A stretch of 64,000 nt of DNA from Cylicocyclus nassatus. Taxonomy: Eukaryota; Nematoda; Chromadorea; Rhabditida; Strongylidae. Where the stretch lies: assembly GCA_958299035.1 (NCBI GenBank), contig CATQJL010000305.1, forward strand, positions 62,902,127 through 62,966,126, read 5' to 3'. Under the pieces are notes generated by a model. That model was not told where the DNA came from and did no database searches. It saw nothing but the letters and a program-made list of their open reading frames with translations. Below are positions 23,742 to 35,101 of this stretch, in pieces; position 1 is the stretch's first letter, and the number at the start of each line of letters is the position of its first letter. Both the position numbers and the translations under genes were made by a program.

Positions 23742-24164
23742 TTGAAGGCAGGTCTCACCAAAATTTAGTTGCCGAGTTTTTCGCATTTTGCAATCCTGTC
23801 GGACCCCGTCTAGCACTGTACGGGCCTAAAATCGCACGAAGTTCCCAAAAACCCCGTTTTCTGGAGGCCCCGCGGAAGCAACGTGGACGAGTTGTGCCTT
23901 CCAACTTCAGCCTCAGGCACAGTTGCAGCAGCAGAGGGGAGGTGGATGCCAAGTGGAGGAACATATTCAAACGCGTAAGGGGGAGACCGAAGGAGTCGTC
24001 CGCGCGTATCAAGTCGCTCTCCGCGTACCACTTTGAGCGAATTTTTCTCAGCGTGGAGGGGGTCAAAATGAGTGGGGCTTGTTGCAATGGCCTATTTAGA
24101 GGTCCCTATAATAGAATATGTGAAAATCCGCGCGATCTCAACTTCGGTGAGACACTGCCTTTAA
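23742..24164. mobile_element. TTAA-type element, GAAGGCAG ends
   Basis: The left end TTGAAGGCAGGTCTCACC and right end GGTGAGACACTGCCTTTAA are inverted. The right flank is TTAA; the left has drifted to TTGA. The interior is GC-richer than its surroundings and not palindromic. It resembles the ends of 34114-34483 and 53648-53972. TTAA-type duplication would fit piggyBac-like mobilisation, but this is inferred. Confidence 0.65.
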
Positions 24165-24232
24165 GTCGTTCCCCAACTTGCTAGAACATTTTATGCTTTC
24201 TCCTCATTAGGTGATGCAAACATCACTGGCTT

Positions 24233-24931
24233 TTAAGGCAAGTTATTTAGCACACATTTGTCTTTCAGCTTGTCGCTTTTGTTAGATATTTCGAGGCGGA
24301 AAGCAGAAAATGAAGTTTTGACTGAGTTTGTGTTTTCCAGTGAGGGGAAGACCCAGCATGGAAGCTGTGGTCTCGCTAGTCGAGCTACGGCAGATTCTCT
24401 ACGTGGCTGATCAGTTTTTGGAATGATAATTTTGTTTCTCCCCACATTTCCATGACAAACGGTGAAAACCCCGATCACGACAGGATTTACGCCACAGAAA
24501 ATGCCTTTGCTCCTGGAGATATTTGCGAAACCATTCTTGCAATGATAGTTGAGGTCTATTCATTTTTAATTTTGAAAACTGGTGAAGTACGCCGAAGTGG
24601 TAATATTGAATAAAATCTTCCGCTGAGAAACTCCGTAAATTGCATCTGGATCCTTATGCTTCGTTTCTTAAACTACATGGTTATTCATAAAATCTCGAAT
24701 ATAGTTTGTGGAGCGAATTTTCACTTCGTGACTACATAAAGAAACGCGGACTAAGTCTCTTTTGGTCGTGACGTATACCACTAGACTAAATAGGTTCCAC
24801 TTCCTTACCATATGCCTACCGTAAACCCTGACTGTGATGGTCGTCATTGGCTGGACATTAGCAGCGTTTGTAGCACAAATCACTCTATAAACGCCAGAAT
24901 TTGAGCTTGCCATATTCAGAAAAATACATTC
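24233..24931 (-). pseudogene. Ig-domain-like exon relics
   Basis: On the minus strand, 24931-24820 reads like the last strands of an I-set immunoglobulin domain: a SNSGVY turn, then CATNAAN and TTITVRVYG, followed by a possible GTAGGC donor. Farther downstream, about 24335-24233 reads SAFRLEISN then KCVLNN, again like Ig strands E and F, ending in TAA. The Tyr-to-Cys spacing in the first piece is two residues too long, and no complete domain can be assembled. The same two pieces are recognisable with stops at 47.9-48.7 kb. These are probably remnants of a duplicated Ig-family gene. The annotation is tentative. Confidence 0.33.
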
Positions 24932-24990
24932 AAAAAAGTTAGAAAACTTTTTAAAGCTAGCAACGATCAACCAATCACATTTTTGATCAC

Positions 24991-25472
24991 GTTTCCCGCA
25001 CAGTTGTTGCTTCTATCTGTTAAGACCCATTCAATACATTCGGACTCAAAAATGGACTTTTTGAAAAATGGTGCCAAAATAAAAACGTATTTTGCAGATA
25101 TTGTTTACAACAACCTATTTTGTTAATCGACCTAAAAGGTGAGATTTGAGGGACATTCTAGAAAATAATGTAAATGAATATTAACTAACGCAATAAATAA
25201 TGTAGTATCAGAGAAGTTGAAGCTCTTTTGCATACCTCAAGTACCCATTTTTAGCTTATTCTTCAAAAACTATAGAAGGTGTCTTTGCCAAAAAATTTTG
25301 TCAGTCATTGACTCTAAACTATTGTAGTAGTTATGGCATTTTAGCAAATTCTCGATTTGAAGGAGCGTCACCTTTAATGCGTTTCTTGAGAAGATTATCG
25401 TTATTCGCCTAACGTCACTATTAAATTCTACAGCACAAAGTCAGAAATAGATCTATGTGTGTTTTTAGCATC
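24991..25472. other. Intergenic stretch, no supported gene
   Basis: Nothing recognisable beyond weak similarity of the last 200 bp to the flank of the Helitron at 8.3 kb. Confidence 0.45.
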
Positions 25473-25830
25473 ATGGTGACGCATTTGATCATTATTTATA
25501 AGTCTGAGCTCATATTGCACATATGAATCTCGTTCCTCGGTTCCAATAGCTTCAAGAATTGAGCTTATGTCTGTCAGAGCTACAGCGGCATATGAAGCAG
25601 CCCTCAAAAAAGTTTTATATGCTCTGTGTTGCCGCTGAACACTTTCTGGAAACACTCTAAAACCACAAGAGTTGATTCATACGCAATCTTGAAAGCTTTT
25701 GTTAGGACTTATCATCTATGGTTTCTTTGGAAGAAAATGCCTCTCTGTTGTTTGCTGTCTAGAGTTCATTTTCATTTTTATTGCTATCGCCAAGCATAAA
25801 TACCTTACAGGAGAAAAACCGCACTATTTA
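25473..25830. repeat. Segmental duplication, empty-site partner of 8619-9560
   Basis: It runs from TGGTGACGCATTTGATC to the CAAGCATAAATACC block without the Helitron or foldback present in the 8.6-kb copy. It therefore preserves the pre-insertion arrangement. Confidence 0.65.
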
Positions 25831-25874
25831 ATCAACTTTTGTGTTGTTCTACCTACAAGGAAGCCTTGTTCAGT

Positions 25875-26060
25875 CGAGTCGCCTTTTTGAATGGGATTTA
25901 TACCATATTGAATAGCATAAAATGCTAATTCCAAATTTGCCTTCCTTATCTGGTACGATTGCGGACGAGGAGTTATGAGCGTTTATTGAAGCAAAATAGA
26001 AAATTGAGTCTGAGATAAAATGAGTTGCTAAAATCTCCCTAGCCCTTAAATAAAGCAATC
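25875..26060. repeat. Relic of the GATTCCAAATCTGC foldback family
   Basis: AATTCCAAATTTGCCTTCC followed by GAGTTATGAGCGTTTA matches, with divergence, the left arm of the foldback at 56104-56574. Only one arm was seen. Confidence 0.4.
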
Positions 26061-27104
26061 AAATGTGATATACTTTTTTATCTGAGGGTATTTATTGCTC
26101 CATTAAAACGCTAAAAGAAATACTGGGATAATTTCGTCCTAAATGCACATGTAATTTTTGCTCAAATATTAGGTTGTCCCAAAAGTAAACTCCTTTTTTA
26201 CATTTTTCAAGTTGTTTTTGTTTTCCTAGTAAAGCTAGGGTAACATTCGATAAAGCGGATCAAGCACTACCAAATGACAAAAGGATCCGCCTAAGTCACA
26301 TTCATCCAAAGTTTAGAGCCAAAATCGAAAAAAAAGTTTTGTCACCTAAAAACTGATTTTCACGAGAAAAACCATAGGGACCTCTTACTTGGTCATTATA
26401 CAGTACGCACATAGTAGTACTCAGATATGCCTTTATCGGATTTTTTCCGCGCATAGAAAGCGAGAAAAAAGATAATCCAAATATGGCGGCTAGAAGCAGC
26501 AGCAAGAGATGCTTATAATATAATACGCATCGCATATAAAAAGCCACTTCGACTAAACATGGCTCGCTTTTTAGCATTGTCTAGACACTGTACCTTAACG
26601 CTAATTACGGACAAACACATTGACTCACTTTGGAAACTCTTACCCATTCTTTCATTTCAAAAAAGTAGGTCTAAACCAGGCTAATTCCTGCATTTATGTT
26701 CCTTATATAATCCCTCCTTCCATAGCTTCTACGCATTAACACGGTCTTTTCAAAAGATTTGGGTTTGGCTTGCATTTCTTACTTATGAATCCTAAACTGT
26801 CGCGTGAGCAGTGGACATCAGTGCGTATATTCGCATAAGAAGCTCGTTTATCTACATTTTTATGAACTATCTTTGACAAGGGAATAGCTCTATGTATAAG
26901 TAAGTTGCACTCGTAGATAAACGAGCTGTTTGCTCCCAGAGATTTGTTAAGCTCTTATCATTTCGTCGCATGCGGATAACCACGCATCCTTCTACATATA
27001 TAAAACCGAATGGTGTACTTGTCTGTACGCTGGTGGATGCCGTCTGTACGTCCTCGATGGTGTTTTTCTGGTCGATGGTGTTTTCGTGTTGTTGTTTTCC
27101 AGTA
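26061..27104. other. Intergenic stretch with one orphan mariner-like end
   Basis: TTAGGTTGTCCCAAAAGTAAAC near 26169 is a typical mariner-like terminus, but no inverted partner was found in the next kilobase, so it is a truncated copy. Otherwise nothing is recognisable. Confidence 0.5.
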
Positions 27105-28790
27105 TGGAAACTTGTTACTGCTTCTACCAAGTTTATCGATTACTTGCAAATTTTGAACTACGGGGCTAGGAGTTGGGGCGAAGGGGGGTAAGGTAGGTGC
27201 CAGAGTAAACGAATATTTCGTTCAAGTTGGGGTCCCGCGCAGAACTGGCGTTACTAATCATTGTGGCACAACGCCAAGTTGGCATTATGCCACAATGATT
27301 AGTGATGCCAGTTCTGCGCGGGACCCCAACTTGAACAAAATATTCGCTTACTCTGGCACCTACCTAAGCGAACATGCTGATTTCGAATACAATATTAGTT
27401 TTTAGAATTATCAATTACTTTCATCATTTTATCGATTTCTCGCAAAGTTCGAGCTACAGAGTTGAGAGTTGGCACAGGAGGCTAAGCGAACATGCTGATT
27501 ACGAATATGATAACCATCAAAAATGCCCATTACTTTTATCATCTTATCAGTTTGTTTGCAAATTCTGAACTATGGGGCTGGTTGGCAAAGGGGGGTAAGC
27601 GAATATGCTGATTACGATTACAATATTAGTTTTTAGAATTATCAATTGCTTTCATCATTCTACCGAATTTTTGCAAAGTTCCAGCTACGGCGCTGAGAGT
27701 TGGCACAGGGGGGGGGGGGTAAGCAAACATGCTGATTACGAATATGATAACCATTTTCAAAAATGCCCATTACTTTTATCATTTTATCAGTTTGTTTGCA
27801 AATTTTGAACTATGGGGCTGGGAGTTGGCAGAGGGGGGTAAGCGAACATGCTGATTACGAATACAGTATTAGTTTGTAGATTTATCAATTGCTTTTATCA
27901 TTTTATCGATTTTTTGCAAAGTTCCAGCTACGGCGCTGAGAGTTGGCACAGGGGGGTAAGCGAACATGCTGATTACGAATATGATAATCATTTTCAAAAA
28001 TGCCCATTACTTTTATCATTTTATCAGTTTGTTTGCAAACTTTGAACTACGGCGCTGAGAGTTAGCACAGGGGGGTAAGCGAACATGCTGATTACGAATA
28101 TGATAACCATTTTCAAAAAATGCCCATTACTTTTATCATTTTATCAGTTTGTTTGCAAATTTTAAACTATGGGGCTGGGAGTTGGCAAAGGAGGGTAAGC
28201 GAATGCTGATTACGAATATGATAAACATCTTTAAAAATGCCGATTACTTTTATCATTTTATCGGTTTTTTTGCAAAGTTCGAGCTACGGTGCTGAGAGTT
28301 GGCACATGGGAGCAAGCGAGCATGCCGATTACGAATATGATAACCAATTCAGAAAATACCATTACTTCTATTGGTTCAATTGGTTTTTTGCAATGTTTGA
28401 ACCACGGCGTTGGGGGTGTTGGTACAGGCAGGTAATTGAGCATGCTGCTCACAAACACGTTCTTATTTTACAAGTTATCAATTACCTTCACTGGCTTTAT
28501 CGTTTCTTTGCAAAGTTCAAGCCACGAAACTGGGATTTGGCACATGGGGAAAAGCGAGCATGCCTATTACGACTGTAATAAGTGTTCTTGAATGTACCTA
28601 TTATTTCTGTCGATTTTCTATTCCTTGTAAAATTAGAGCTATATGGCTGGTATTTGGCACAACGTTGTATGTGAGCACGCTTACCGCAAAGATAGTAACC
28701 TTTTTGAGATTTCCCACTACTTTTATTGATTTCATCTTTTTTCAACTGAAGCTACGAGGCTGAGATGGCACTGGTCCGGGGGTAAGTGAG
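27105..28790 (+). repeat. 119-bp satellite derived from the Helitron internal unit
   Basis: About 13 head-to-tail units of 114-122 bp. Each contains a TTTTATCATTTTATCG block, TTTGCAAA, a GAGTTGGCACAGGGG block and AACATGCTGATTACGAATA. Unit landmarks fall near 27370, 27492, 27608, 27730, 27849, 27968, 28089, 28203, 28322, 28443, 28560 and 28680. Middle units are most alike and those toward 28800 decay. The same unit occurs one to three times inside the Helitron-like elements at 8.3, 31.6, 48.2 and 58.5 kb. Repetitive open frames here are a by-product. Confidence 0.85.
27192..27364. mobile_element. Harbinger-like MITE inserted in the satellite
   Basis: A near-perfect palindrome of 173 bp with ends GGTAGGTGCCAGAG and CTCTGGCACCTACC. 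It is flanked by TAA at 27189-27191 and 27365-27367. Removing it and one TAA restores the satellite junction GGGGTAAGCGAACATGC, so the boundaries are exact. A 3-bp TWA target duplication is characteristic of PIF/Harbinger elements. No coding sequence. Confidence 0.85.
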
Positions 28791-28839
28791 CGCTGAGATT
28801 TCTATAATCACACTCGGAATTGACGAAGACGGTAAATTT

Positions 28840-31180
28840 ACCTAAAGTTTATAGATTCACTTTGGCCCGCCTTTACTTTTTGAAATCCTACATCTGCCCC
28901 TGTAATCAGAAAAGCACAAAGAGTCTGGTCTCGAGGCAAGAAGAGGCTTATAAACTGAGGCGGCAAGAAATTTTCGCTAAGAATTTCTACGAGTCGGTAT
29001 CTTATTATACAGAAATTTCCTTGAAATTTACTTCTGCCCCTTTCACTCTGCAAAAATGAAAGCAGAAAAATGGTCTCTGGGGATGGACAGACCCATGAGC
29101 TTCCGATATGACATTTTCACTGAAACTTTTGGTCCCCAAACTCCGCAAGAATCACAAACTCAAAAACCACACTTCTGGTTCTAAAAGCAAAAAAGACAGG
29201 GAGCTTGGTCTCGAGGTAAGGAGGAATTATGGCCTCAGGCAGCAAGATATTTTTGCCAGAAGTTTCTGGGTGTCAGTGATTACACAGAACTTGCTTAAAA
29301 TTTACTTCTGGCAATTTACTTCTGGCCATTCTACTTTGACCCACACTCTTTCCTCTAAAAGCGAAACAGCACAGATAGCTTGGTTTTGAGGAAAAGACAG
29401 AACCATGAGCTGTTTGCAACAACCATTTTCTCCAAGGCATTGACCTCCTAAACTTCGCAAAAACCAGTACATCTGCCCCTAAAAGCAGAAAAGCACAGGG
29501 AATTTAGTCTCTAAGGAAGGACAGCCCATGGGTTTCATCCGACAGGGCATTTTCGTTAAGACGTTTGACTCCCAAACTTCGCAAAAAGCGCAAAACTCAA
29601 AAACCACACTTCTGGCCCTAAAAGCGCAAGAACCACAAAACTCAAAAACCATACTTCTGGCTCTAAAAGCGAAAAAGACAGGGAGCTTGGTCTCGAGGGA
29701 AGAAAGAATTATAGCCTCAGGCAGCAAGATATATTCGCCAGAAGTTTCTGGATGTCGAGGTAATTATTATACAGAAACTTCTTGAAGTTCGTGGCCATTC
29801 TACTTTGCAAAACCCATACTTTTACCCTCAAAAGCAAAACAGCACAGATAGCTTGGTCTCGAAGGGAAGAGACTCATAAGCTCAGCCAGCAAGATACTTC
29901 CGCTGAAAATTTCTGGGTGTCAATGTTTATTCTACAAAAACTTGTTTGAAATTCTCCTGTGGCCGTTCTACTCTGCAAAAACCGGAGTTCTGCCTCTGAA
30001 GATAGAAAAGTGGTCTCGAGGGAAAGACAGACCCATGAGCTTCATCCGATAGGACATTTTCACTGAACCTTTTGGCCCCTAAACTTCGCAAGAACCACAA
30101 ACTCAAAAACCACACTTCTGGTCCTAAAAGCAAAAAAGACAGGGAGCTTGGTCTCGAGTGAAGAAAGAATTATGGTCTCAGGCAGCAAGATATTTTCGCC
30201 AGAAGTTTCTGGGTGTCAGTGATTATACAGAACTTGCTTGAAATTTACTTCTGACACTTTTGGTCTCGGAGGGAAAAGACTCATAAGCTCAGCCAGCAAG
30301 ATACTTTCGCTGAAAATACCTGGTTGTCAATGTTTATTCATACAGAAACTTGCTTCAAAATTTACTTCTGGCCCTTCTACTTTGCAAAAACCATACTTCT
30401 GCCTCTAAAAGTAAAAAAGCAGAAAGTGCTCTCGATAGAAGGACAGACCCATGAGCTTCATCCGACAGGACTTTTTCGCTAAGATGTTTGACCCCTAGAC
30501 TTCGCAAAAACCAGTACTTCTGCCCCTAAAAGTAGAAAAGCACAGGGAATTTAGTCTCTAAGGAAGGACAGCCCATGAGTTTCATCCGACAGGACATTTT
30601 CGCCAAGACGTTTGACTCCCAAACTTGAGAAAACCACAAAAATCAAAAACCACACTTCTGGCCCTAAAAGCAAAAAAGACAGGGAGCTTGGTCTCGAGGG
30701 GAAGAGACTCATAAGCTCAGCCAGCAAGATACTTTCGCTGAAAATTTCTGGGTGTCAATGTTTATTTTACAGAAACTTGTTTGAAATTCACTTGTGGACA
30801 TTCTACTCTGCAAAAATCTGTCTTCTGCCTCTGAAGGCAGAAAAGTGATCCCGAGGGAAAGACAGACCCATGAGCTTCTTGCGACAGTAAATTATCTTCT
30901 CTGAAAATTTTGGCCTTTTGAACTTCGCTAAAACCACACTTTTGCCCCTAGAAGCAAAAAAAAACAGGGAGCTCGGTCTCGAGAGAAGAAGAGACCCAGG
31001 GCTCAGGCAGCAAGATATTTGCGCTAAAAAAAATTTTTGGTGTCAATATTTAATTATAAAGAAACTTGCTGGGAAAATTACGGCCCCTTCTTCTCAACCA
31101 TACTTTTGCCCCTAAAAGCGGAAGCATAAGGAGCTTGGCTTCGAGGGATGGAAAGACCTAGGGTTTTATGCGACAGGACA
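28840..31180 (+). repeat. Second tandem array, CTTGGTCTCGAGG units
   Basis: About 15 degenerate units marked by AGCTTGGTCTCGAGGG-like motifs near 28921, 29199, 29377, 29503, 29680, 29848, 30010, 30141, 30259, 30427, 30548, 30682, 30845, 30968 and 31130. Spacing is irregular (about 118-178 bp), and at least two unit types alternate: one with CAGGCAGCAAGATA, the other with GACAGACCCATGAGCTTC. Units also share CTTCTGGCCCTAAAAGC. The array is unrelated to the neighbouring 119-bp satellite. No coding role is apparent. Confidence 0.8.
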
Positions 31181-31575
31181 GTTTCGGTAAGATTGTCCTT
31201 CAAAAGAAGGCGTTGGGCAAGCTTTAGTCATATCTGAGTTTTCGGCTGCTGGAAGACATAACTTGACTCTTCCATTAACATGGCACTTTCCCGGGAATCA
31301 ATCTGAGTTTTGGGATGATTCAGCTGTTCTAAACAGGTGCCTGGAAGTAGCTTCCCTGTCTAAGAGCCTTGGTATCTGGGCGAAGGTATCTGCAAGAGGA
31401 ACAGCAGACATGCTTTGCGGATAGTCACTGGTAGTAGCTTCTTTTCCTAAGAGCATAGTGTTTTGTTTCTACTACTCACTATACGCGAAAGGTCGCTGGG
31501 AAGGTGGAAATTCTCTTTCTTGAGATTTTTAGTTAATTGATGGCAGATATCAATGTATCTGCCTACACCCACTTA
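31181..31575. other. Short intergenic stretch
   Basis: Unique-looking sequence between the tandem array and the Helitron. Nothing recognised. Confidence 0.5.
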
Positions 31576-32511
31576 CTAGCGACCCGTAGGGTCGCTAGTC
31601 TTATATATAAAGCTGAATGTCTGTTTGTATGTATGTCTGTCTGTATGTATGTCTGTCTGTCTGTATGTATGTCTGTCTGTACGTATGTTCCGAATAGAAA
31701 ATTCCATTTCTGAACCGATCCGGACCAAACTTGGCACACATACACTTCGGGGCCCGGCGGGTGTCATAGGCTACTTTTCGTCATCGATCGATATCGATTT
31801 TTATCGATTTTTTTGCTGAGTTCACCTACGGGACTGGGAGTTGGCACAGGGGGGTAATCGAGCATGGGAATTCCGAATACAATATTGGTTTTCAGGATTA
31901 TCGATTACTTTTATCGATTTTATCGATTTTTTTGCAAAGTTTGAGCTACGGGGCTGGGAGTTCGCACAGGGGGGTAATCGAGTATGGGGATTCCGAATAC
32001 AATATTGGTTTTCGGGATTATCGATTACTTTTACCGATTTTATCGATTTTTTTTCAAAGTTTGAGCTAGGGGGCTGGGAGTTGGCGCAGGGGGGTAATCG
32101 AGCATGCTGATCATTCCCAAGGGGGGTGATCAGCATGCTCGATTACACCCCTGTGCCAAATTCCAGCCCCCTAGCTCAAATTTTCAAAAAATCGATAAAA
32201 TCGATAAAAGTAATGGACGATCCTGAAAACTAATATTGTGTTCGTAATCAGCATGCTCGATTACCCCCCTGTGCCAACTTCCAGCCCCCTAGCTCAAACT
32301 TTGCAAAAAATCGATAAAATCGATAAAAGTAATCGATATCGATCGATGACGAAAAGTAGCCTATGACACCCGCCGGGGCCCGTAGCGTATGTGTGCCAAG
32401 GTTGGTCCGGATCGGTTCAGGAATGGGATTTTCTATTCGGAACATACGTACACACAGACAGGCATACATACAGACAGACAGACAAACAGACATTCAGCTT
32501 TATATATAAGA
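31576..32511 (-). mobile_element. Helitron-like element with inverted internal duplication
   Basis: Read on the minus strand it starts TCTTATATATAAAGC at 32511 after A, runs through the usual GTCTGTCTG and TATCGAT unit, then turns back on itself around 32098-32135 (GCATGCTGATCA inverted). After the inverted 5' copy at 31599 it ends in a short hairpin (CGACCC, TAC, GGGTCG) plus CTAG before T. It is thus a palindromic Helitron with a different 3' hairpin from the others. Three tandem internal units lie in one arm. No protein is encoded. Confidence 0.75.
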
Positions 32512-34113
32512 TTGTTGCTTAAAATATGTTTCTTTGCGTCAAAGTGTTTAAAGGGAAGAACCCGAAGACAACAGAAAACGCTGGAGGATAATTGTTTATG
32601 AGTTGCTCACCTTTGAAGAACTTTTAAAGGGCTTGAACTATCAAAGTTAGGGGTGAAATATTGTAGTTTGGCAAGTAAAATGCAAGTCAGTTGAAGAAAT
32701 CCCTGAAACGCTTACTCTAGGAAATTTCCCTTGTTTTACTAGCAGATTTTTTAGGGGCGCATCTAACCGTCAATTATGTATGATACAGCTTTCATTAAAG
32801 GAAGCCTTGATTACAGATTAGATACTGATGTTGAAAGTTGGAAAGCAACATGTGGCAGTAATTGCTACTTATCACAATTCCGCCTTCTGTTAATTAGATA
32901 TGATTAAATGGTACCATGTACTTGATGTCAAAGCTCTTCATTTTCAAATTCCCAAGCTTTGGATGCAAGAGGTCTGCTTTGATTTTTTTTTCGATAAGCT
33001 ATCTTCACTATGTTCCCAACTTGAATCAACTTATTCGTTACGCCGTTTTGGTGTTCTCAACGTACGTTTGTGAATACCCTAAAAGTTATCGCAAAGACAC
33101 ATTGTAGCTGGAAAGATTTTACTAACCACTGTTTTTCATGAACGGCTTCTCTAACAACTTTCCAGAAAATTTGAAAAATAAAACGATCATTCTCCATCAT
33201 TTTCTTCTTCAGTTGATCTGGTTCGCGTTTGGCCCCGACTGTTTTGCTCCGTAAGTATAAAACACCATACGTTCGGTCACAAATAATAGCATATCACCAT
33301 GTTCTCCCTATAGGTTGAGTGAGATGAGATCTCGAAAACTCTTTTTGTTGCGGCGCGGTAGGCTCAGCATCCCCTTGCCTTGCTCGACTGACTGCACAAT
33401 CTTGCACCTTCTGCCTCAAAACCCTAGCATCGGTTAGCTACCCGGCGTGACCGTCAAACCTGCTCCACTACCTGATAACAGAATGTGCCGCTAGATTACA
33501 TACATTATAAAAAAACTAGACTACGAAAATACTCAAATTAAAGAGAATGGAAATATGAGACGAGTCCGCTTTGTCTCAAGCCGATAGTTACCAACTTACT
33601 CCAAACATATGTGTCAGAGAAATCACGAGGGTCGATCGCTTATCGTTCCCGCGAAAGATAGGTAAGATCCTTCGCCGGTGTAACCTTCACATATAACTTC
33701 CAAACTTACTTCACGCGCTATCCCGGCACAATCCAAAAGCTCCAACAATCACTTTGCTCAACCGTTAAAACGAACTTCATTTGGCAGAACTGCTAGCACG
33801 ATCAGTAAGGATACGTGGGAAGTATAAAAGAAATGTTCAAAACGAGCTTGGAAATAAAAGAGGTATACGTAGTTGCGCAGCTTCACATACCCCTCGACTT
33901 GGCAACGCGCCCAGCAGGAGGAGTCCGAGCGCTAAAACGGTAGCGCGCCTATCCAGCGACATGCAGCACTCCCGGCACCTGAATCGAGGAGAGGCTTGCA
34001 TTGCATGAGCCGCGACACTCTCTGCTCCTGAGAAAGAAGTTGGAGTGCTTAAGTTTGTAGTTGAAGGGGGAACAACTGAAAAGAAATTCCACATCGTTGC
34101 ATAGCAAGCAACC
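32512..34113. other. Intergenic stretch, no supported gene
   Basis: About 32780-32930 is a diverged duplicate of 9920-10060. A lone exon-like interval (about 33214-33251) lies between TTCTTCAG and GTAAGTATAAAA, but no partner exons were found. Frames at 33781-34157 are unrecognised. Confidence 0.45.
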
Positions 34114-34483
34114 TTAAAGGCAGCGTCCAGGCAAATCTGGACATATGGGGCTCTCACATGGATCGTAATCTTGGGGCCCTAATAAGCCTGCCCAAGCGGC
34201 AGCTGAGGTAGTGCTCTAACGGCTGAGATATTCGCCTCAAAACTAAACCCCGTGATCGTATTGCGGCATGAATTCATGGCGCAACCCATGGGTCCGCGCG
34301 AAATTGATGGGTTGCGCAATGAATCCATGCAAAATACGATACCGGGGCCCAGTTTCGAGGCGAATATCTCAGCCGTTAGTGCACTACCTGGATGACGGTT
34401 GGGCAGTGGCTTAGTTAGGGCTCCAAAATTACGATCCACGTGAGAGCCCCATATGTCCAGATTTGCCCGGACGCTGCCTTTAA
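34114..34483. mobile_element. TTAA-flanked palindromic MITE
   Basis: TTAA at both ends encloses AGGCAGCGTCC and its inverted match GGACGCTGCCT. The palindrome continues almost to the centre (GCGAATATCTCAGCCGTTAG in the right arm, inverted in the left), so the whole 370 bp can form a hairpin. TTAA duplication is typical of piggyBac-mobilised elements. Related ends are at 23742-24164 and 53648-53972. Confidence 0.8.
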
Positions 34484-35101
34484 GTAAGAATTTTGGTCTC
34501 ATTGACAAGTTTTGGAAGCTTCATTGTTTGCAATAAATTTGCACCAAAATACTGCTAAAGATCTTGAATGATAAACAGTATAGAAAAAAATTTGCCCCTG
34601 CAAGTATTGCAGCCCCGCTGCGCTGGCTAATTTCACAATTTCTCCTTTCAAATTTTTTTTACACCCAAGGGGCCATTTATGACTACAAAGCGAGCGGGCT
34701 TAACCCGAAACATTTACTTTTTGTTGTGACGCTGGCTTGCTGAGCCACTGAAGAGAAAAAGTGTGTTTCTGCTTCATCATTTATCTTCGTAAGGGAGTGT
34801 CATCTTCTTGTTTCGCTTGTCTTTTATCTATCTCGTTTTACTTTCCTTTGCGGTTGCTATAACTCAAAAGATGTGATGAAGGCTGCAGAAGCACTAGAGT
34901 ATTGGTGTACAACCGCAGGTATACGCTGTTTTCTGTATTATGTTTCCTTTTCTTTATATAAGTAAACGATAACAAAAGTAAATATCTATTCAGAAAATCA
35001 CTAGACTCCGTTTCATATCTGCTCTTAGGTACAATGTAAAAGAATTTGTGTACTTCCACTGGAACTCTGACCTGTGGATTTGTGCATGTTTCGGATTGAA
35101 A

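Larger units (their letters stand above)
23130..24990. repeat. Segmental duplication, partner of 47200-48665
   Basis: Co-linear blocks include the CTGCTCCAGC(A/G)AGA region, AAGCTCCAAATCTAATTTCTTGCAG, GAGGCGGAAAGCAG(A/G)AAATGAAG and a CCTTACC(A/G)T region. This copy holds the TTAA-type element at 23742-24164; the other holds a Helitron. Ig-like coding traces in both (separate entries) suggest the duplicated unit once included part of a gene. Confidence 0.65.

Noticed and set aside
27374..28763. Series of similar 64-113 aa open frames resembling a protein family
   Set aside because: They repeat with the 119-bp period of the satellite and start at the same AACATGCTGATT block in each unit. They follow from the repeat unit.
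27105..31180. Regularly spaced repeats considered as a CRISPR array
   Set aside because: Units are contiguous and diverged, without short identical repeats separated by unique spacers, and the genome is eukaryotic.
33214..33251. Perfect-looking 38-nt internal exon between TTCTTCAG and GTAAGTATAAAA
   Set aside because: No neighbouring exon on the same strand joins it in frame, so the splice sites alone are not enough.
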